Of a stretch of 64,000 nt of DNA, positions 54,322 to 63,617 are shown in pieces (position 1 is the first letter of the stretch; each line of letters opens with the position of its first letter). Source of the stretch: Streptomyces nojiriensis (GTDB lineage Bacteria; Actinomycetota; Actinomycetes; Streptomycetales; Streptomycetaceae). The notes beneath the pieces were generated by a model. It did not search any database. It saw nothing but the letters and a program-made list of their open reading frames with translations, and was not told the origin of the DNA. The DNA lies in contig NZ_CP071139.1 of NCBI RefSeq assembly GCF_017639205.1, forward strand, positions 6,819,501-6,883,500, written 5' to 3'. Both the position numbers and the translations under genes were made by a program.

Positions 54322-56238
54322 GTGCTGCTGACCCGCATCAAGGGACCGCGCGATCTGGACCGGCTCAGCCAGGAGGAGCTCGACCAGCTCGCGGCCGAGA
54401 TCAGGTCCTTCCTCGTCGACGCCGTCTCCAAGACCGGCGGGCACCTCGGCCCCAACCTCGGGGTGGTCGAACTGACGATCGCCCTGCACCGGGTCTTCGA
54501 CTCGCCCAAGGACAAGGTCCTCTTCGACACCGGCCACCAGGCCTATGTCCACAAGCTGCTCACGGGCCGCCAGGACTTCGCCGGCCTGCGCACCAAGAAC
54601 GGCCTGTCGGGTTACCCCTCGCGCGCCGAGTCCGACCACGACGTGATCGAGAACTCGCACGCCTCCACCGTGCTCGGCTGGGCCGACGGCCTGGCCAAGG
54701 CCAACGAGGTGCTGGGCCGCGAGGACCACCACGTCGCCGCCGTCATCGGCGACGGCGCGCTGACCGGTGGCATGGCCTGGGAGGCGCTGAACAACATCGC
54801 CGCCGCCAAGGACCGCCCGCTGGTCATCGTCGTCAACGACAACGAGCGCTCGTACGGCCCCACCATCGGCGGCCTCGCCAACCACCTGGCGACCCTGCGC
54901 ACCACGGACGGCTACGAGCGCTTCCTGGCCCGCGGCAAGGAGATCCTGGAGCGCACCCCGGTCGTCGGGAAGCCGCTCTTCGAGACCCTGCACGGTGCCA
55001 AGAAGGGCCTCAAGGACTTCATCGCCCCGCAGGGCATGTTCGAGGACCTCGGGCTCAAGTACATCGGGCCCATCGACGGCCACGACATCGAGGCCCTGGA
55101 GTCCGCCCTGCAGCGCGCCAAGCGCTTCAGCGGACCGGTCATCGTGCACTGCCTCACCCAGAAGGGCCGCGGCTACACCCCGGCCCTGGAGCACGAGGCG
55201 GACCGCTTCCACGCGGTCGGCGTGATCCACCCGGACACCGGCCTGCCGGTGAAGACCGCCGCCGCCAGCTGGACCTCCGTCTTCGCCGACGAGATGGTCA
55301 AGCTCGGCCACGAGCGCGAGGACATCGTCGGCATCACCGCCGCCATGCTCCACCCGGTCGGCCTCAACAAGTTCGCCGAGGCCTTCCCGAACCGGATCTA
55401 CGACGTGGGCATCGCCGAGCAGCACGGCGCCACCTCGGCGGCGGGCCTGGCCACCGGCGGGGTCCACCCGGTCTTCGCGGTGTACGCGACCTTCCTCAAC
55501 CGTGCCTTCGACCAGGTCCTGATGGACGTGGCCCTGCACAAGTGCGGTGTCACCTTCGTCCTGGACCGCGCCGGTGTCACCGGCGACGACGGCGCCTCCC
55601 ACAACGGCATGTGGGACATGTCCATCCTGCAGGTCGTCCCCGGCCTGCGGCTCGCCGCGCCGCGCGACGCCGAGCAGCTGCGCGCCCAGCTCCGCGAGGC
55701 CGTCGAGGTCAAGGACGCCCCGACCGTCGTGCGCTACTCCAAGGGCGTCGTCGGCCCGGCCGTACCGGCCGTCGGCCGGATCGGCGGCATGGACGTGCTG
55801 CGCCGTCCGGCCGACGAGGTCACCCGTCCGGACGTACTGCTCGTCTCGGTCGGTGCGCTCGCCCCGATGTGCCTGGAGATCGCCGACCTGCTGGACAAGC
55901 AGGGCATCTCCACGACCGTGGTCGACCCCCGCTGGGTCAAGCCCGTGGACGAGGCCCTGGCCCCGCTCGCGGACCGGCACCGCGTGGTCGTCACCGTCGA
56001 GGACAACGGCCGTACCGGCGGTGTGGGCGCCGCCGTCTCGCAGGCCCTGCGGGACGCGGGTGTCGACGTACCGCTGCGTGACTTCGGCATCCCACAGCGC
56101 TTCCTCGACCACGCCCTCCGCAAGGAGATCATGGCCGAGATCGGCCTGACCGCGCCGGACATCGCCCGGCAGGTCACCGGCCTGGTCGCCAAGCTGGACG
56201 GCCGCTACGAAAGCGAGCCGGCCGCCGCCGTCGACTAG
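54322..56238 (+). CDS. dxs: 1-deoxy-D-xylulose-5-phosphate synthase
   Basis: This 638-aa thiamine-diphosphate enzyme condenses pyruvate and glyceraldehyde 3-phosphate in the first MEP isoprenoid step. Visible are GHLGPNLGVVELT, FDTGHQAYVHKLLTGR, the TPP motif GDGALTGGMAWEALNN and the transketolase-type centre DVGIAEQHGATSAAGLA. GTG 54322 is preceded by AAGGAGG. The repeat region upstream suggests specific control. Streptomycetes often have two dxs genes; by gene order this would be the SCO6013 type. Confidence 0.95.
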   Translation: MLLTRIKGPRDLDRLSQEELDQLAAEIRSFLVDAVSKTGGHLGPNLGVVELTIALHRVFDSPKDKVLFDTGHQAYVHKLLTGRQDFAGLRTKNGLSGYPSRAESDHDVIENSHASTVLGWADGLAKANEVLGREDHHVAAVIGDGALTGGMAWEALNNIAAAKDRPLVIVVNDNERSYGPTIGGLANHLATLRTTDGYERFLARGKEILERTPVVGKPLFETLHGAKKGLKDFIAPQGMFEDLGLKYIGPIDGHDIEALESALQRAKRFSGPVIVHCLTQKGRGYTPALEHEADRFHAVGVIHPDTGLPVKTAAASWTSVFADEMVKLGHEREDIVGITAAMLHPVGLNKFAEAFPNRIYDVGIAEQHGATSAAGLATGGVHPVFAVYATFLNRAFDQVLMDVALHKCGVTFVLDRAGVTGDDGASHNGMWDMSILQVVPGLRLAAPRDAEQLRAQLREAVEVKDAPTVVRYSKGVVGPAVPAVGRIGGMDVLRRPADEVTRPDVLLVSVGALAPMCLEIADLLDKQGISTTVVDPRWVKPVDEALAPLADRHRVVVTVEDNGRTGGVGAAVSQALRDAGVDVPLRDFGIPQRFLDHALRKEIMAEIGLTAPDIARQVTGLVAKLDGRYESEPAAAVD

Positions 56239-56288
56239 TGCGGAACCGCCGCGCGCGCCGTTCGTAGATCGCCGCGCGGTTGCACGTC

Positions 56289-56332
56289 ACGGGCCGGGAG
56301 ATCACTCTTGAGGAGTGGGCCTCCCGGCCCGT
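56289..56332 (+). terminator. Terminator after dxs
   Basis: Perfect 12-bp arms ACGGGCCGGGAG (56289-56300) and CTCCCGGCCCGT (56321-56332) enclose a loop with a short inner CACTC/GAGTG stem, 50 nt after dxs and 30 nt before the permease start. Confidence 0.75.
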
Positions 56333-56361
56333 TCGTGCGTCGTCACCTCTCGGAGGCGTCG

Positions 56362-57861
56362 GTGAGCAAGGATCTGAACAGCCCATTCCGTACCAAGACG
56401 GTGGAGCAGTCCATCCGCGACACGGAGGAGCCGGAACACGCGCTCCGGAAGTCGCTTTCCGCCTGGGACCTCACGGTCTTCGGTGTGGGCGTCATCATCG
56501 GCACCGGCATCTTCGTCCTCACGGGCATCGCCGCCCGGAACAACGCCGGTCCCGCCACCGCCCTGGCCTTCGTTGCCGCGGGCATCGTCTGCGCCCTGGC
56601 TGCGCTCTGCTACGCCGAGTTCGCGTCCACCGTCCCGGTGGCCGGATCGGCGTACACGTTCTCGTACGCCTCGATCGGAGAGCTGCCCGCCTGGATCATC
56701 GGCTGGGACCTGGTGCTGGAGTTCGCACTCGGCACGGCCGTCGTCGCGGTCGGCTGGTCGGGGTACGTGCGCCACCTCATGGACACCAACCTCGGCTGGA
56801 CCCTGCCGACCTCCCTGTCCGGCCCCGATGCCGGCGGGCACTTCGACCTGCTGGCGTTCCTGCTGGTCCTGGTGCTGACGTGGATCCTGGTCGTCGGGAC
56901 GAAGCTCTCGGCCCGCATCACCGCGGTCGTCGTCGCCATCAAGGTCACGGTCGTGCTGCTGGTCATCATCGCGGGCCTGTTCTTCATCAAGGCCGACAAC
57001 TACTCGCCGTTCATCCCGCCGGCCCAGCCACAGGCCGAGGGCGTCAGCGGCTGGCACTCACCCCTGGTCCAGTTGCTCTTCGGCTACGAGCCCACGAACT
57101 TCGGCGTCATGGGCATCTTCACGGCGGCCTCGCTCATCTTCTTCGCCTTCATCGGCTTCGACGTGGTGGCGACGGCGGCCGAGGAGACCAAGAACCCCCA
57201 GCGGGACATGCCGCGCGGCATCCTCGGCTCGCTCCTGGTCTGCACGGTGCTCTACGTCGCCGTGACCCTGGTGGTCACCGGCATGCAGAAGTACTCGGAG
57301 ATGTCCCCGACCGCGCCCCTCGCCGAAGCCTTCAAATCGGTGAACCAGCCGTTCTTCTCGGGTGCCATCAGCCTGGGCGCGTCCGTCGGTCTGATCACCG
57401 TGTGCATGATCCTGCTGCTCGGTCAGACCCGCGTGTTCTTCGCGATGAGCCGTGACGGACTGCTGCCCCGGGTCTTCTCCGTGACGCACCCGAAGTACCG
57501 CACCCCCTACCGGGCGACCATGCTGCTCGGCGGGATCATCGCGGTCGTCGCGGGCTTCACCAGCCTGGAGACCCTCGCGGAACTGGTGAACATCGGCACC
57601 CTGTTCGCCTTCGTGGTGGTCGCCCTCGGCGTGATCATCCTCCGCAAGAGCCGCCCCGACCTGCACCGGGCCTTCCGGACCCCGTGGGTGCCGTTCGTGC
57701 CGATCGTGTCGATCGCGGCCTCGTTCTGGCTGATGCTCAACCTGCCGGCCGAGACCTGGCTGCGCTTCGGCATCTGGATGGCCATCGGCATCATCGTCTA
57801 CTTCTCCTACGGCTACCGCAACAGCCGTCTGCACAAGGTCGGCCAGGAAGCGGAGTTCTAG
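56362..57861 (+). CDS. APC-family amino acid permease
   Basis: This 499-aa cationic-amino-acid-type permease has about 12 to 14 membrane segments. Conserved APC motifs include LTVFGVGVIIGTGIFVLTGI in TM1, ALCYAEFASTVPVAGSAYTFSYASIGELPAW and GFDVVATAAEETKNPQRDMPRGI. GTG 56362 follows GGAGG at 5 nt. Substrate not determinable; relatives carry basic amino acids or are YfnA-like. It sits alone between two terminators. Confidence 0.92.
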   Translation: MSKDLNSPFRTKTVEQSIRDTEEPEHALRKSLSAWDLTVFGVGVIIGTGIFVLTGIAARNNAGPATALAFVAAGIVCALAALCYAEFASTVPVAGSAYTFSYASIGELPAWIIGWDLVLEFALGTAVVAVGWSGYVRHLMDTNLGWTLPTSLSGPDAGGHFDLLAFLLVLVLTWILVVGTKLSARITAVVVAIKVTVVLLVIIAGLFFIKADNYSPFIPPAQPQAEGVSGWHSPLVQLLFGYEPTNFGVMGIFTAASLIFFAFIGFDVVATAAEETKNPQRDMPRGILGSLLVCTVLYVAVTLVVTGMQKYSEMSPTAPLAEAFKSVNQPFFSGAISLGASVGLITVCMILLLGQTRVFFAMSRDGLLPRVFSVTHPKYRTPYRATMLLGGIIAVVAGFTSLETLAELVNIGTLFAFVVVALGVIILRKSRPDLHRAFRTPWVPFVPIVSIAASFWLMLNLPAETWLRFGIWMAIGIIVYFSYGYRNSRLHKVGQEAEF

Positions 57862-57887
57862 CCGCCGACCCGTCCGCCGCGGCGGAC

Positions 57888-57926
57888 CGGCGAGGGCCGT
57901 ACGGACCACCCGTACGGCCCTCGCCG
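57888..57926 (+). terminator. Terminator after the permease
   Basis: A perfect 17-bp stem (57888-57904 with 57910-57926, left arm starting CGGCGAGGGCCG) and 5-nt loop ACCAC. The stem ends 24 nt before the methyltransferase ATG. Confidence 0.85.
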
Positions 57927-57950
57927 CGGGTCCCGGACCTGGAGGCGGCC

Positions 57951-58760
57951 ATGACGCACAGCCAGGAGCACCGGTTCGACGCGTGGACGGCCGGTGCCGG
58001 CTACGAGCGGTACATGGGCCGGTGGAGCCGCCCCGTCGCGGAGCGGTTCACACAGTGGCTCGGCCGCCCGGAGCGGCTGCGGTGGCTCGACGTCGGCTGC
58101 GGCACCGGCGGGCTGTCGGCCGCGGTGGCCGCCGGGTGCCGGCCCCGTGAGGTCCTGGCGGTCGACCGGTCACCGGGGTACGCCGGCTGGGCGCGGGCAG
58201 CCGCCACGGCGGGGACCCACGTCTGCGTGGCGGACGCGATGGCCCTGCCCGTGCGCGACGGGGCGTGCGACGCGGTGGTCAGCGGCCTGACCCTGAACTT
58301 CCTCGAGCCGCCCGCCGCGGCCGTCGCCGAGATGGTCCGCTCGGTCCGCGCGGGCGGCCTGGTCGCGGCGTACGTGTGGGACTACGCGGGCGGCATGGAC
58401 CTGCTGCGGCTCTTCTGGGGCGCGGCGGTCCTGGCGGACCCGTCCGCGGCCGCGCTGGACGAGCGCCGACGCTTCCCGCTGTGCCGTCCGGACGCCCTGC
58501 GCGCGCTGTGGACGGGGGCGGGACTCGGCGAGGTGGAGCTCGCCCCGATCGAGGTGTCCCTGGTGTTCGCCGACTTCGCGGACCTGTGGGAGCCGTTCCT
58601 GACCGGGCAGGGTCCGGCCCCCGGATATCTCGCCGCCCTGTCCGCGGCCGGCCGGGAGAAGGTAAGGGGCGCGCTCCGTGCGGCCGTTCCGTGCGGCCCG
58701 GACGGATCCGTCGCGCTCACCGCCCGGGCCTGGGCGGTGCGGGGGCGGCGCGCCGGGTGA
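57951..58760 (+). CDS. Class I SAM-dependent methyltransferase
   Basis: This 269-aa protein has SAM motif I LDVGCGTGGLS, motif II AVDRSPGYAGWA and post-I VCVADAMALPVRDGACDAVVSGLTLNF. GGAGGCGGCC precedes the ATG. The pattern fits small-molecule methyltransferases of the UbiE/Methyltransf_11 type. No target evident from context; it lies between a permease and an LCP gene on opposite strands. Confidence 0.85.
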   Translation: MTHSQEHRFDAWTAGAGYERYMGRWSRPVAERFTQWLGRPERLRWLDVGCGTGGLSAAVAAGCRPREVLAVDRSPGYAGWARAAATAGTHVCVADAMALPVRDGACDAVVSGLTLNFLEPPAAAVAEMVRSVRAGGLVAAYVWDYAGGMDLLRLFWGAAVLADPSAAALDERRRFPLCRPDALRALWTGAGLGEVELAPIEVSLVFADFADLWEPFLTGQGPAPGYLAALSAAGREKVRGALRAAVPCGPDGSVALTARAWAVRGRRAG

Positions 58761-58811
58761 GGGCGGGCCGCGGCCCGGGCGGCTGACACGGGCCCGGGCC
58801 CCTTGGGCTGC

Positions 58812-59849
58812 TCAGCCCTTGGCGGGGGAGTTCTTCGCCGAGGCCGGGACCGGCTGGTCCTTGCGGATGGCGTCCCACAGCTGCGTCGCCTGCGGCTCGG
58901 CCACGATCACGCGGTTGGGGTCCACCTTGTCGTAGGCGACCGGCAGCATGATCGTCTCCATCGTCTCCGGGTTCACGCCCTTCATGCTCTGCGCGAAGTC
59001 CGCGAGCGCCGTGAGCGAGCCGAGGTCGGAGTCGGTGGTCAGCGATTTGGTGCCGGCGTCCGCGAGCTTGTAGAGCCGCGCCGGGTTGCCGAGGGCGTCC
59101 TGCTTCTTGATCTCGGACAGCATCGCCAGCATGAACTGCTGCTGGAGGCCTATGCGTCCGAGGTCGCTGCCGTCGCCGTAGCCGTAGCGGGTACGGACGA
59201 ACTTCAGCGAGTCGGTGCCGTCCAGCCGGTGCGTGCCGGCGTCGAGCTTCAGGCCGCCCTTGGCGCCGCTCATCGGCTTGTCCAGGGTGACGGTGACCCC
59301 GCCCAGCGCGTCGACCAGGCCCTTGAAGCCGGCGAAGTCGACCTCGACGAAGTGGTCCACGCGGACGCCGGACAGCTGCTCCACCGTGTTGACCACGCAG
59401 GCCGGGCCGGCGAGCGAGTAGACGGAGTTGAACATGACCCGCTTGGCGGACGGCAGCGTCTTGCCGTCCCCGTCCTTGCACTCGGGCCGGGTGATCAGGG
59501 TGTCGCGGGGGATGCTCACCGCGGTGGCCTTGGCCCGGCCCTCGGGTATGTGCACCAGCATCGCGGTGTCCGAGCGGGCACCGCTGACATCGCCGTGGTC
59601 GAGATCGCCATTGGCCCCGGCGCGCGAGTCGGAGCCGAGCACCAGGATGTTCTGGGCGTTCGCGACGACCTTCGCGGGCCGGTTGTCGCCGATCGCCTGG
59701 TCCAGGTCGACGCTGTCGATGTTGGAGTTGAGGTGGCTGTACGTCCACCAGCCGGCCCCGGCCGTGCCCAGGATCAGCACGGCGACCAGCAGCAGGGTGA
59801 TCCGCAGAATGCGGCGGCGGCGTCTGGGCCGCGCGTGCTTTTCCGTCAT
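58812..59849 (-). CDS. LytR-CpsA-Psr (LCP) family protein
   Basis: This 345-aa protein has an arginine-rich N-terminus, one membrane helix (about 16-36) and an extracytoplasmic LCP domain with ILVLGSDSRAG, SDTAMLVHIP, AVSIPRDTL, the DHFVEVDFAGFKGLVDALGGV block and KFVRTRYG near the middle. The conserved Arg and Asp residues that bind pyrophosphate-lipid ligands are present. LCP enzymes attach teichoic-acid-like or other glycopolymers to peptidoglycan. It is convergent with the methyltransferase gene. Confidence 0.93.
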   Translation of the reverse strand: MTEKHARPRRRRRILRITLLLVAVLILGTAGAGWWTYSHLNSNIDSVDLDQAIGDNRPAKVVANAQNILVLGSDSRAGANGDLDHGDVSGARSDTAMLVHIPEGRAKATAVSIPRDTLITRPECKDGDGKTLPSAKRVMFNSVYSLAGPACVVNTVEQLSGVRVDHFVEVDFAGFKGLVDALGGVTVTLDKPMSGAKGGLKLDAGTHRLDGTDSLKFVRTRYGYGDGSDLGRIGLQQQFMLAMLSEIKKQDALGNPARLYKLADAGTKSLTTDSDLGSLTALADFAQSMKGVNPETMETIMLPVAYDKVDPNRVIVAEPQATQLWDAIRKDQPVPASAKNSPAKG

Positions 59850-59940
59850 GGGGGTGAATCTTAGACAGGTATTCGAACGGCCGAGGCCCGCCCCCCGGAG
59901 GAGGCGGGCCCGGCCTTCGAACAGCCGTCTGCGACCCGGA

Positions 59941-62079
59941 CTAGGCCGGGACGCTCGCCAGGCCGGGGGCGAGGAACTTCTTGCCGTTCACGCGCTCCGA
60001 GACGCCCTCGCGGTCCAGGTACGGCGTGATGCCGCCCAGGTGGAAGGGCCAGCCGGCGCCCGTGATGAGGCAGAGGTCGATGTCCTGGGCCTCGGCCACG
60101 ACACCCTCCTCCAGCATCAGGCCGATCTCCTGCGCCACCGCGTCCAGGACGCGGTCGCGGACCTGCTCCTCCGTCAGGACGGAGTCGCCCTGCACCAGGA
60201 GGGCGGCGACCTCGGGGTCGAGCTCCGGCTTGAAGCCGTTCTCCGCGTTGTAGACGTAGAAGCCGCGCTTGCCGGCCTTGACGACCGCAGCGAGGTTCGG
60301 GGAGACGGTGAAGCGCTCCGGGAAGGCGCGGTTCAGGGTCTCGGAGACGTGCAGACCGATCGCCGGGCCCACGAGCTCCAGCAGCACCAGCGGGGACATC
60401 GGCAGGCCGAGCGGCTCGATGGCCTTCTCCGCCGTGACGACCGGGGTGCCCTCGTCGATGACGTTCTGGATCTCGCCCATGAAGCGGGTCAGGATGCGGT
60501 TCACGACGAACGCCGGGGCGTCCTTGGTGAGGACCGCGGTCTTCTTCAGCTTCTTGGCGACACCGAAGGCCGTGGCCAGCGAGGCGTCGTCGGTCTGCTC
60601 ACCGCGGACGATCTCCAGCAGCGGGAGGATCGCGACCGGGTTGAAGAAGTGGAAGCCGACCACGCGCTCCGGGTGCTGGAGCTTGGAGGCCATCTCCGAC
60701 ACCGACAGCGAGGAGGTGTTGGTGGCGAGGATCGCGTGCGCCGGGGCGACCGCCTCGACCTCCGCGAACACCTTCTGCTTGACGGACATCTCCTCGAACA
60801 CGGCCTCGATGATGAAGTCCGCGTCCGCGAAGCCCTCGGCCTTGTCCAGGACGCCGGTCACCAGGGCGGTCAGGCGGTTGGCCTTGTCCTGGTTGATGCG
60901 GCCCTTGCCGAGCAGCTTCTGGATCTCGGCGTGGACGTAGCCCACACCCTTGTCCACGCGCTCCTGGTCGATGTCGGTGAGGACCACCGGCACCTCCAGG
61001 CGGCGCAGGAAGAGCAGCGCCAGCTGCGAGGCCATCAGGCCCGCACCGACGACGCCGACCTTGGTGACCGGACGGGCCAGGGACTTGTCCGGGGCACCCG
61101 CCGGGCGCTTGGCGCGCTTCTGCACCAGGTTGAAGGCGTAGATGCCCGAGCGCAGCTCGCCGCCCATGATGAGGTCGGCCAGCGCCGTGTCCTCGGCGTC
61201 GAAGCCGGCCTGGAGGTCGCCGGACTTGGCCGCGGCGATGATCTCCAGCGCGCGGTAGGCGGCCGGAGCGGCGCCGTGCACCTTGGAGTCCGCGATGGCG
61301 CGGCCCTTGACGACGGCCGCGTCCCAGGCCTCGCCGCGGTCGATGTCCGCGCGGACGACCTCGGTGGTGCCGTTCAGGACGTTCGCGGTCCACAGGAGCG
61401 ACTGCTCCAGGAAGTCCGCGCCCTCGAACAGCGCGTCGGCGATGCCCAGGTCGAAGACCTGCTTGCCGCGCAGCTGCTTGTTCTGGTTGAGCGAGTTCTC
61501 GATGATCACCGAGACCGCGCGCTCGGCGCCGATCAGGTTCGGCAGGATGGCGCAGCCGCCCCAGCCGGGAACCAGGCCGAGGAAGACCTCGGGCAGCGAG
61601 AAGGCCGGGATGGCCTTCGAGACGGTGCGGTAGGAGCAGTGCAGGCCGACCTCGACGCCGCCGCCCATGGCCGCGCCGTTGTAGTACGCGAAGGTCGGGA
61701 CCGCCAGTGCCGAGAGGCGCTTGAAGACGTCGTGGCCGCCCTTGCCGATGGCGAGCGCCTCGTCGTGCTTCTTCAGCAGCTCGACACCCTTGAGGTCGGC
61801 GCCGACCGCGAAGATGAACGGCTTGCCGGTGATGCCCGCGCCGACGATGGAGCCCGCGATGGCCTCCTGCTCGACCTGGTCGATCGCCGCGTTCAGGTTG
61901 GCGAGCGACTGCGGGCCGAAGGTGGTCGGCTTGGTGTGGTCGAAGCCGTTGTCCAGCGTGATGAGCGCGAAGCGCCCGGCGCCGAACGGCAGGTCCAGGT
62001 GGCGGACGTGCGCGGACGTGACGACCTCGTCCGGGAACAGCTCGGCCGCGCCCTTCAGGAGCTCAGCGGTGGTGCTCAC
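59941..62079 (-). CDS. fadB: Fatty-acid oxidation complex alpha subunit (enoyl-CoA hydratase / 3-hydroxyacyl-CoA dehydrogenase)
   Basis: This 712-aa bifunctional protein has an N-terminal crotonase domain (about 1-300; FAVGADLKG, GAAMGGGVEVGLHC, SLPEVFLGLVPGWGG) and a 3-hydroxyacyl-CoA dehydrogenase domain (about 330-700; VGVVGAGLMASQLALLF, HFFNPVAILPLLEIVRG). It hydrates enoyl-CoA and oxidises the hydroxyacyl product in beta-oxidation. GTG 62079 overlaps the thiolase stop (GTGA), so both are translated together and likely form one complex. Confidence 0.95.
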   Translation of the reverse strand: MSTTAELLKGAAELFPDEVVTSAHVRHLDLPFGAGRFALITLDNGFDHTKPTTFGPQSLANLNAAIDQVEQEAIAGSIVGAGITGKPFIFAVGADLKGVELLKKHDEALAIGKGGHDVFKRLSALAVPTFAYYNGAAMGGGVEVGLHCSYRTVSKAIPAFSLPEVFLGLVPGWGGCAILPNLIGAERAVSVIIENSLNQNKQLRGKQVFDLGIADALFEGADFLEQSLLWTANVLNGTTEVVRADIDRGEAWDAAVVKGRAIADSKVHGAAPAAYRALEIIAAAKSGDLQAGFDAEDTALADLIMGGELRSGIYAFNLVQKRAKRPAGAPDKSLARPVTKVGVVGAGLMASQLALLFLRRLEVPVVLTDIDQERVDKGVGYVHAEIQKLLGKGRINQDKANRLTALVTGVLDKAEGFADADFIIEAVFEEMSVKQKVFAEVEAVAPAHAILATNTSSLSVSEMASKLQHPERVVGFHFFNPVAILPLLEIVRGEQTDDASLATAFGVAKKLKKTAVLTKDAPAFVVNRILTRFMGEIQNVIDEGTPVVTAEKAIEPLGLPMSPLVLLELVGPAIGLHVSETLNRAFPERFTVSPNLAAVVKAGKRGFYVYNAENGFKPELDPEVAALLVQGDSVLTEEQVRDRVLDAVAQEIGLMLEEGVVAEAQDIDLCLITGAGWPFHLGGITPYLDREGVSERVNGKKFLAPGLASVPA

Positions 62080-63302
62080 TTGGAGTCTCCCTCGGCGTTG
62101 AAGTTCGGGTTCTCCCAGATGACCGTGGCGCCCATGCCGAAGCCGACGCACATGGTGGTCAGGCCGTAGCGGACGTGCGGCTGCTCCTCGAACTGACGGG
62201 CCAGCTGCGTCATCAGGCGCACGCCCGAGGAGGCGAGCGGGTGGCCGAAGGCGATGGCGCCGCCGTACTGGTTCACGCGGGCGTCGTCGTCGGCGATGCC
62301 GTAGTGCTCCAGGAACGCGAGGACCTGGACCGCGAAGGCCTCGTTGATCTCGAAGAGACCGATGTCCTCGATGGTCAGGCCGGCCTGGGCCAGGGCCTTC
62401 TCGGTGGCCGGGATCGGGCCGTAGCCCATGACCTCGGGCTCGACACCCGCGAAGGAGTACGAGACCAGGCGCATCTTGACCGGGAGGTTGTTCTCCCGGG
62501 CGAAGTCCTCGGACGCGATGATCGCGGCGGTGGCACCGTCGTTGAGACCGGCGGCGTTGCCCGCGGTGACCCGGCCGTGCGTACGGAACGGGGTCTTCAG
62601 GCCGGCCAGGTTCTCCAGCGTGGTGCCCGGGCGCATCGGCTCGTCGGTGGTGACCAGGCCCCAGCCCGTCTCACCGGCCGCCTCGTTGGTGTTGCGCACC
62701 GAGATCGGGACCAGGTCCTGCTGGATCTTGCCGTCGGCGTACGCCTTGGCGGCCTTCTCCTGCGAGCGCACGGCGTACTCGTCGGCGCGGAGCTTGGTGA
62801 TCGTCGGGTACCGGTCGTGCAGGTTCTCGGCGGTCATGCCCATGAACAGGGCGGACTCGTCGACCAGCTTCTCGGAGACGAAGCGCGGGTTCGGGTCCAC
62901 GCCCTCGCCCATGGGGTGGCGGCCCATGTGCTCGACACCGCCGGCGAGGGCGACGTCGTACGCACCGAAGGCCACGCCGCCCGCGACGGCGGTGACGGCG
63001 GTCAGCGCGCCGGCGCACATGCGGTCGATGGAGTAGCCCGGGACGGACTGCGGCAGGCCCGCGAGGATGCCGGCCGTGCGGCCCAGGGTGAGGCCCTGGT
63101 CGCCGATCTGCGTGGTCGCGGCGATGGCGACCTCGTCGATCTTCTTGGGGTCCAGGTCCGGGTTGCGGCGCAGCAGCTCCCGGATCGCCTTCACGACGAG
63201 GTCGTCGGCGCGGGTCTCGTGGTAGATGCCCTTCGGGCCCGCCTTGCCGAACGGGGTGCGGACGCCGTCGACGAAGACGACGTCCCTGACGGTACGAGGC
63301 AC
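62076..63302 (-). CDS. fadA: Acetyl-CoA C-acyltransferase (3-ketoacyl-CoA thiolase)
   Basis: This 408-aa degradative thiolase has the nucleophile Cys96 in DRMCAGALTAV, NEAFAVQVLAFLEHYG, the GHPLASSG His and the second Cys in TTMCVGFGMG. It releases acetyl-CoA as the last beta-oxidation step. GTG 63302 follows GGAGAG at 7 nt. It is the first gene of the thiolase-fadB operon. An imperfect palindrome lies upstream at 63390-63401. Confidence 0.94.
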   Translation of the reverse strand: MPRTVRDVVFVDGVRTPFGKAGPKGIYHETRADDLVVKAIRELLRRNPDLDPKKIDEVAIAATTQIGDQGLTLGRTAGILAGLPQSVPGYSIDRMCAGALTAVTAVAGGVAFGAYDVALAGGVEHMGRHPMGEGVDPNPRFVSEKLVDESALFMGMTAENLHDRYPTITKLRADEYAVRSQEKAAKAYADGKIQQDLVPISVRNTNEAAGETGWGLVTTDEPMRPGTTLENLAGLKTPFRTHGRVTAGNAAGLNDGATAAIIASEDFARENNLPVKMRLVSYSFAGVEPEVMGYGPIPATEKALAQAGLTIEDIGLFEINEAFAVQVLAFLEHYGIADDDARVNQYGGAIAFGHPLASSGVRLMTQLARQFEEQPHVRYGLTTMCVGFGMGATVIWENPNFNAEGDSK

Positions 63303-63389
63303 GTTGGCTCTCCTCCAGGTGCGGGTGTGCACTGCTGCGCGCGGGGGCGTTCGGCATACGTTGCTGAGCGCCCGCTCACCCGACCATGC

Positions 63390-63401
63390 TACTTGCGAGT
63401 A
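63390..63401. promoter_or_regulatory. Imperfect palindrome upstream of the thiolase
   Basis: TACTTGCGAGTA is symmetric at 10 of 12 positions, 88 nt before the thiolase start. Fatty-acid oxidation genes in actinobacteria are often controlled by TetR-type repressors. The rest of the 315-nt gap (63303-63617) shows nothing else I can support. Confidence 0.35.
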
Positions 63402-63617
63402 ACCAATGTGCACACCCCCTCCCGGAGGAGCGGCGAAGGTCACACTCGGGCCGCGGCGCCACGGCCCTGCGCCCCGACCGATCGGACCCGTCCGGCCAAC
63501 CCGTTCAGGTCACGTGCGCCCGGCCCCCGGCCGTGATCGTGGCGCCGACCCCGGGCAGTCCCGATCCTGACCGGGCCGGGGCGTCCCCTCCGGCCCGGTC
63601 GACGGAGGATGCGAGCA

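Noticed and set aside
59428..62169. 913-codon plus-strand frame opposite LCP and fadB
   Set aside because: Spans two convincing minus-strand genes and their gap; composition typical of antisense frames in high-GC DNA.
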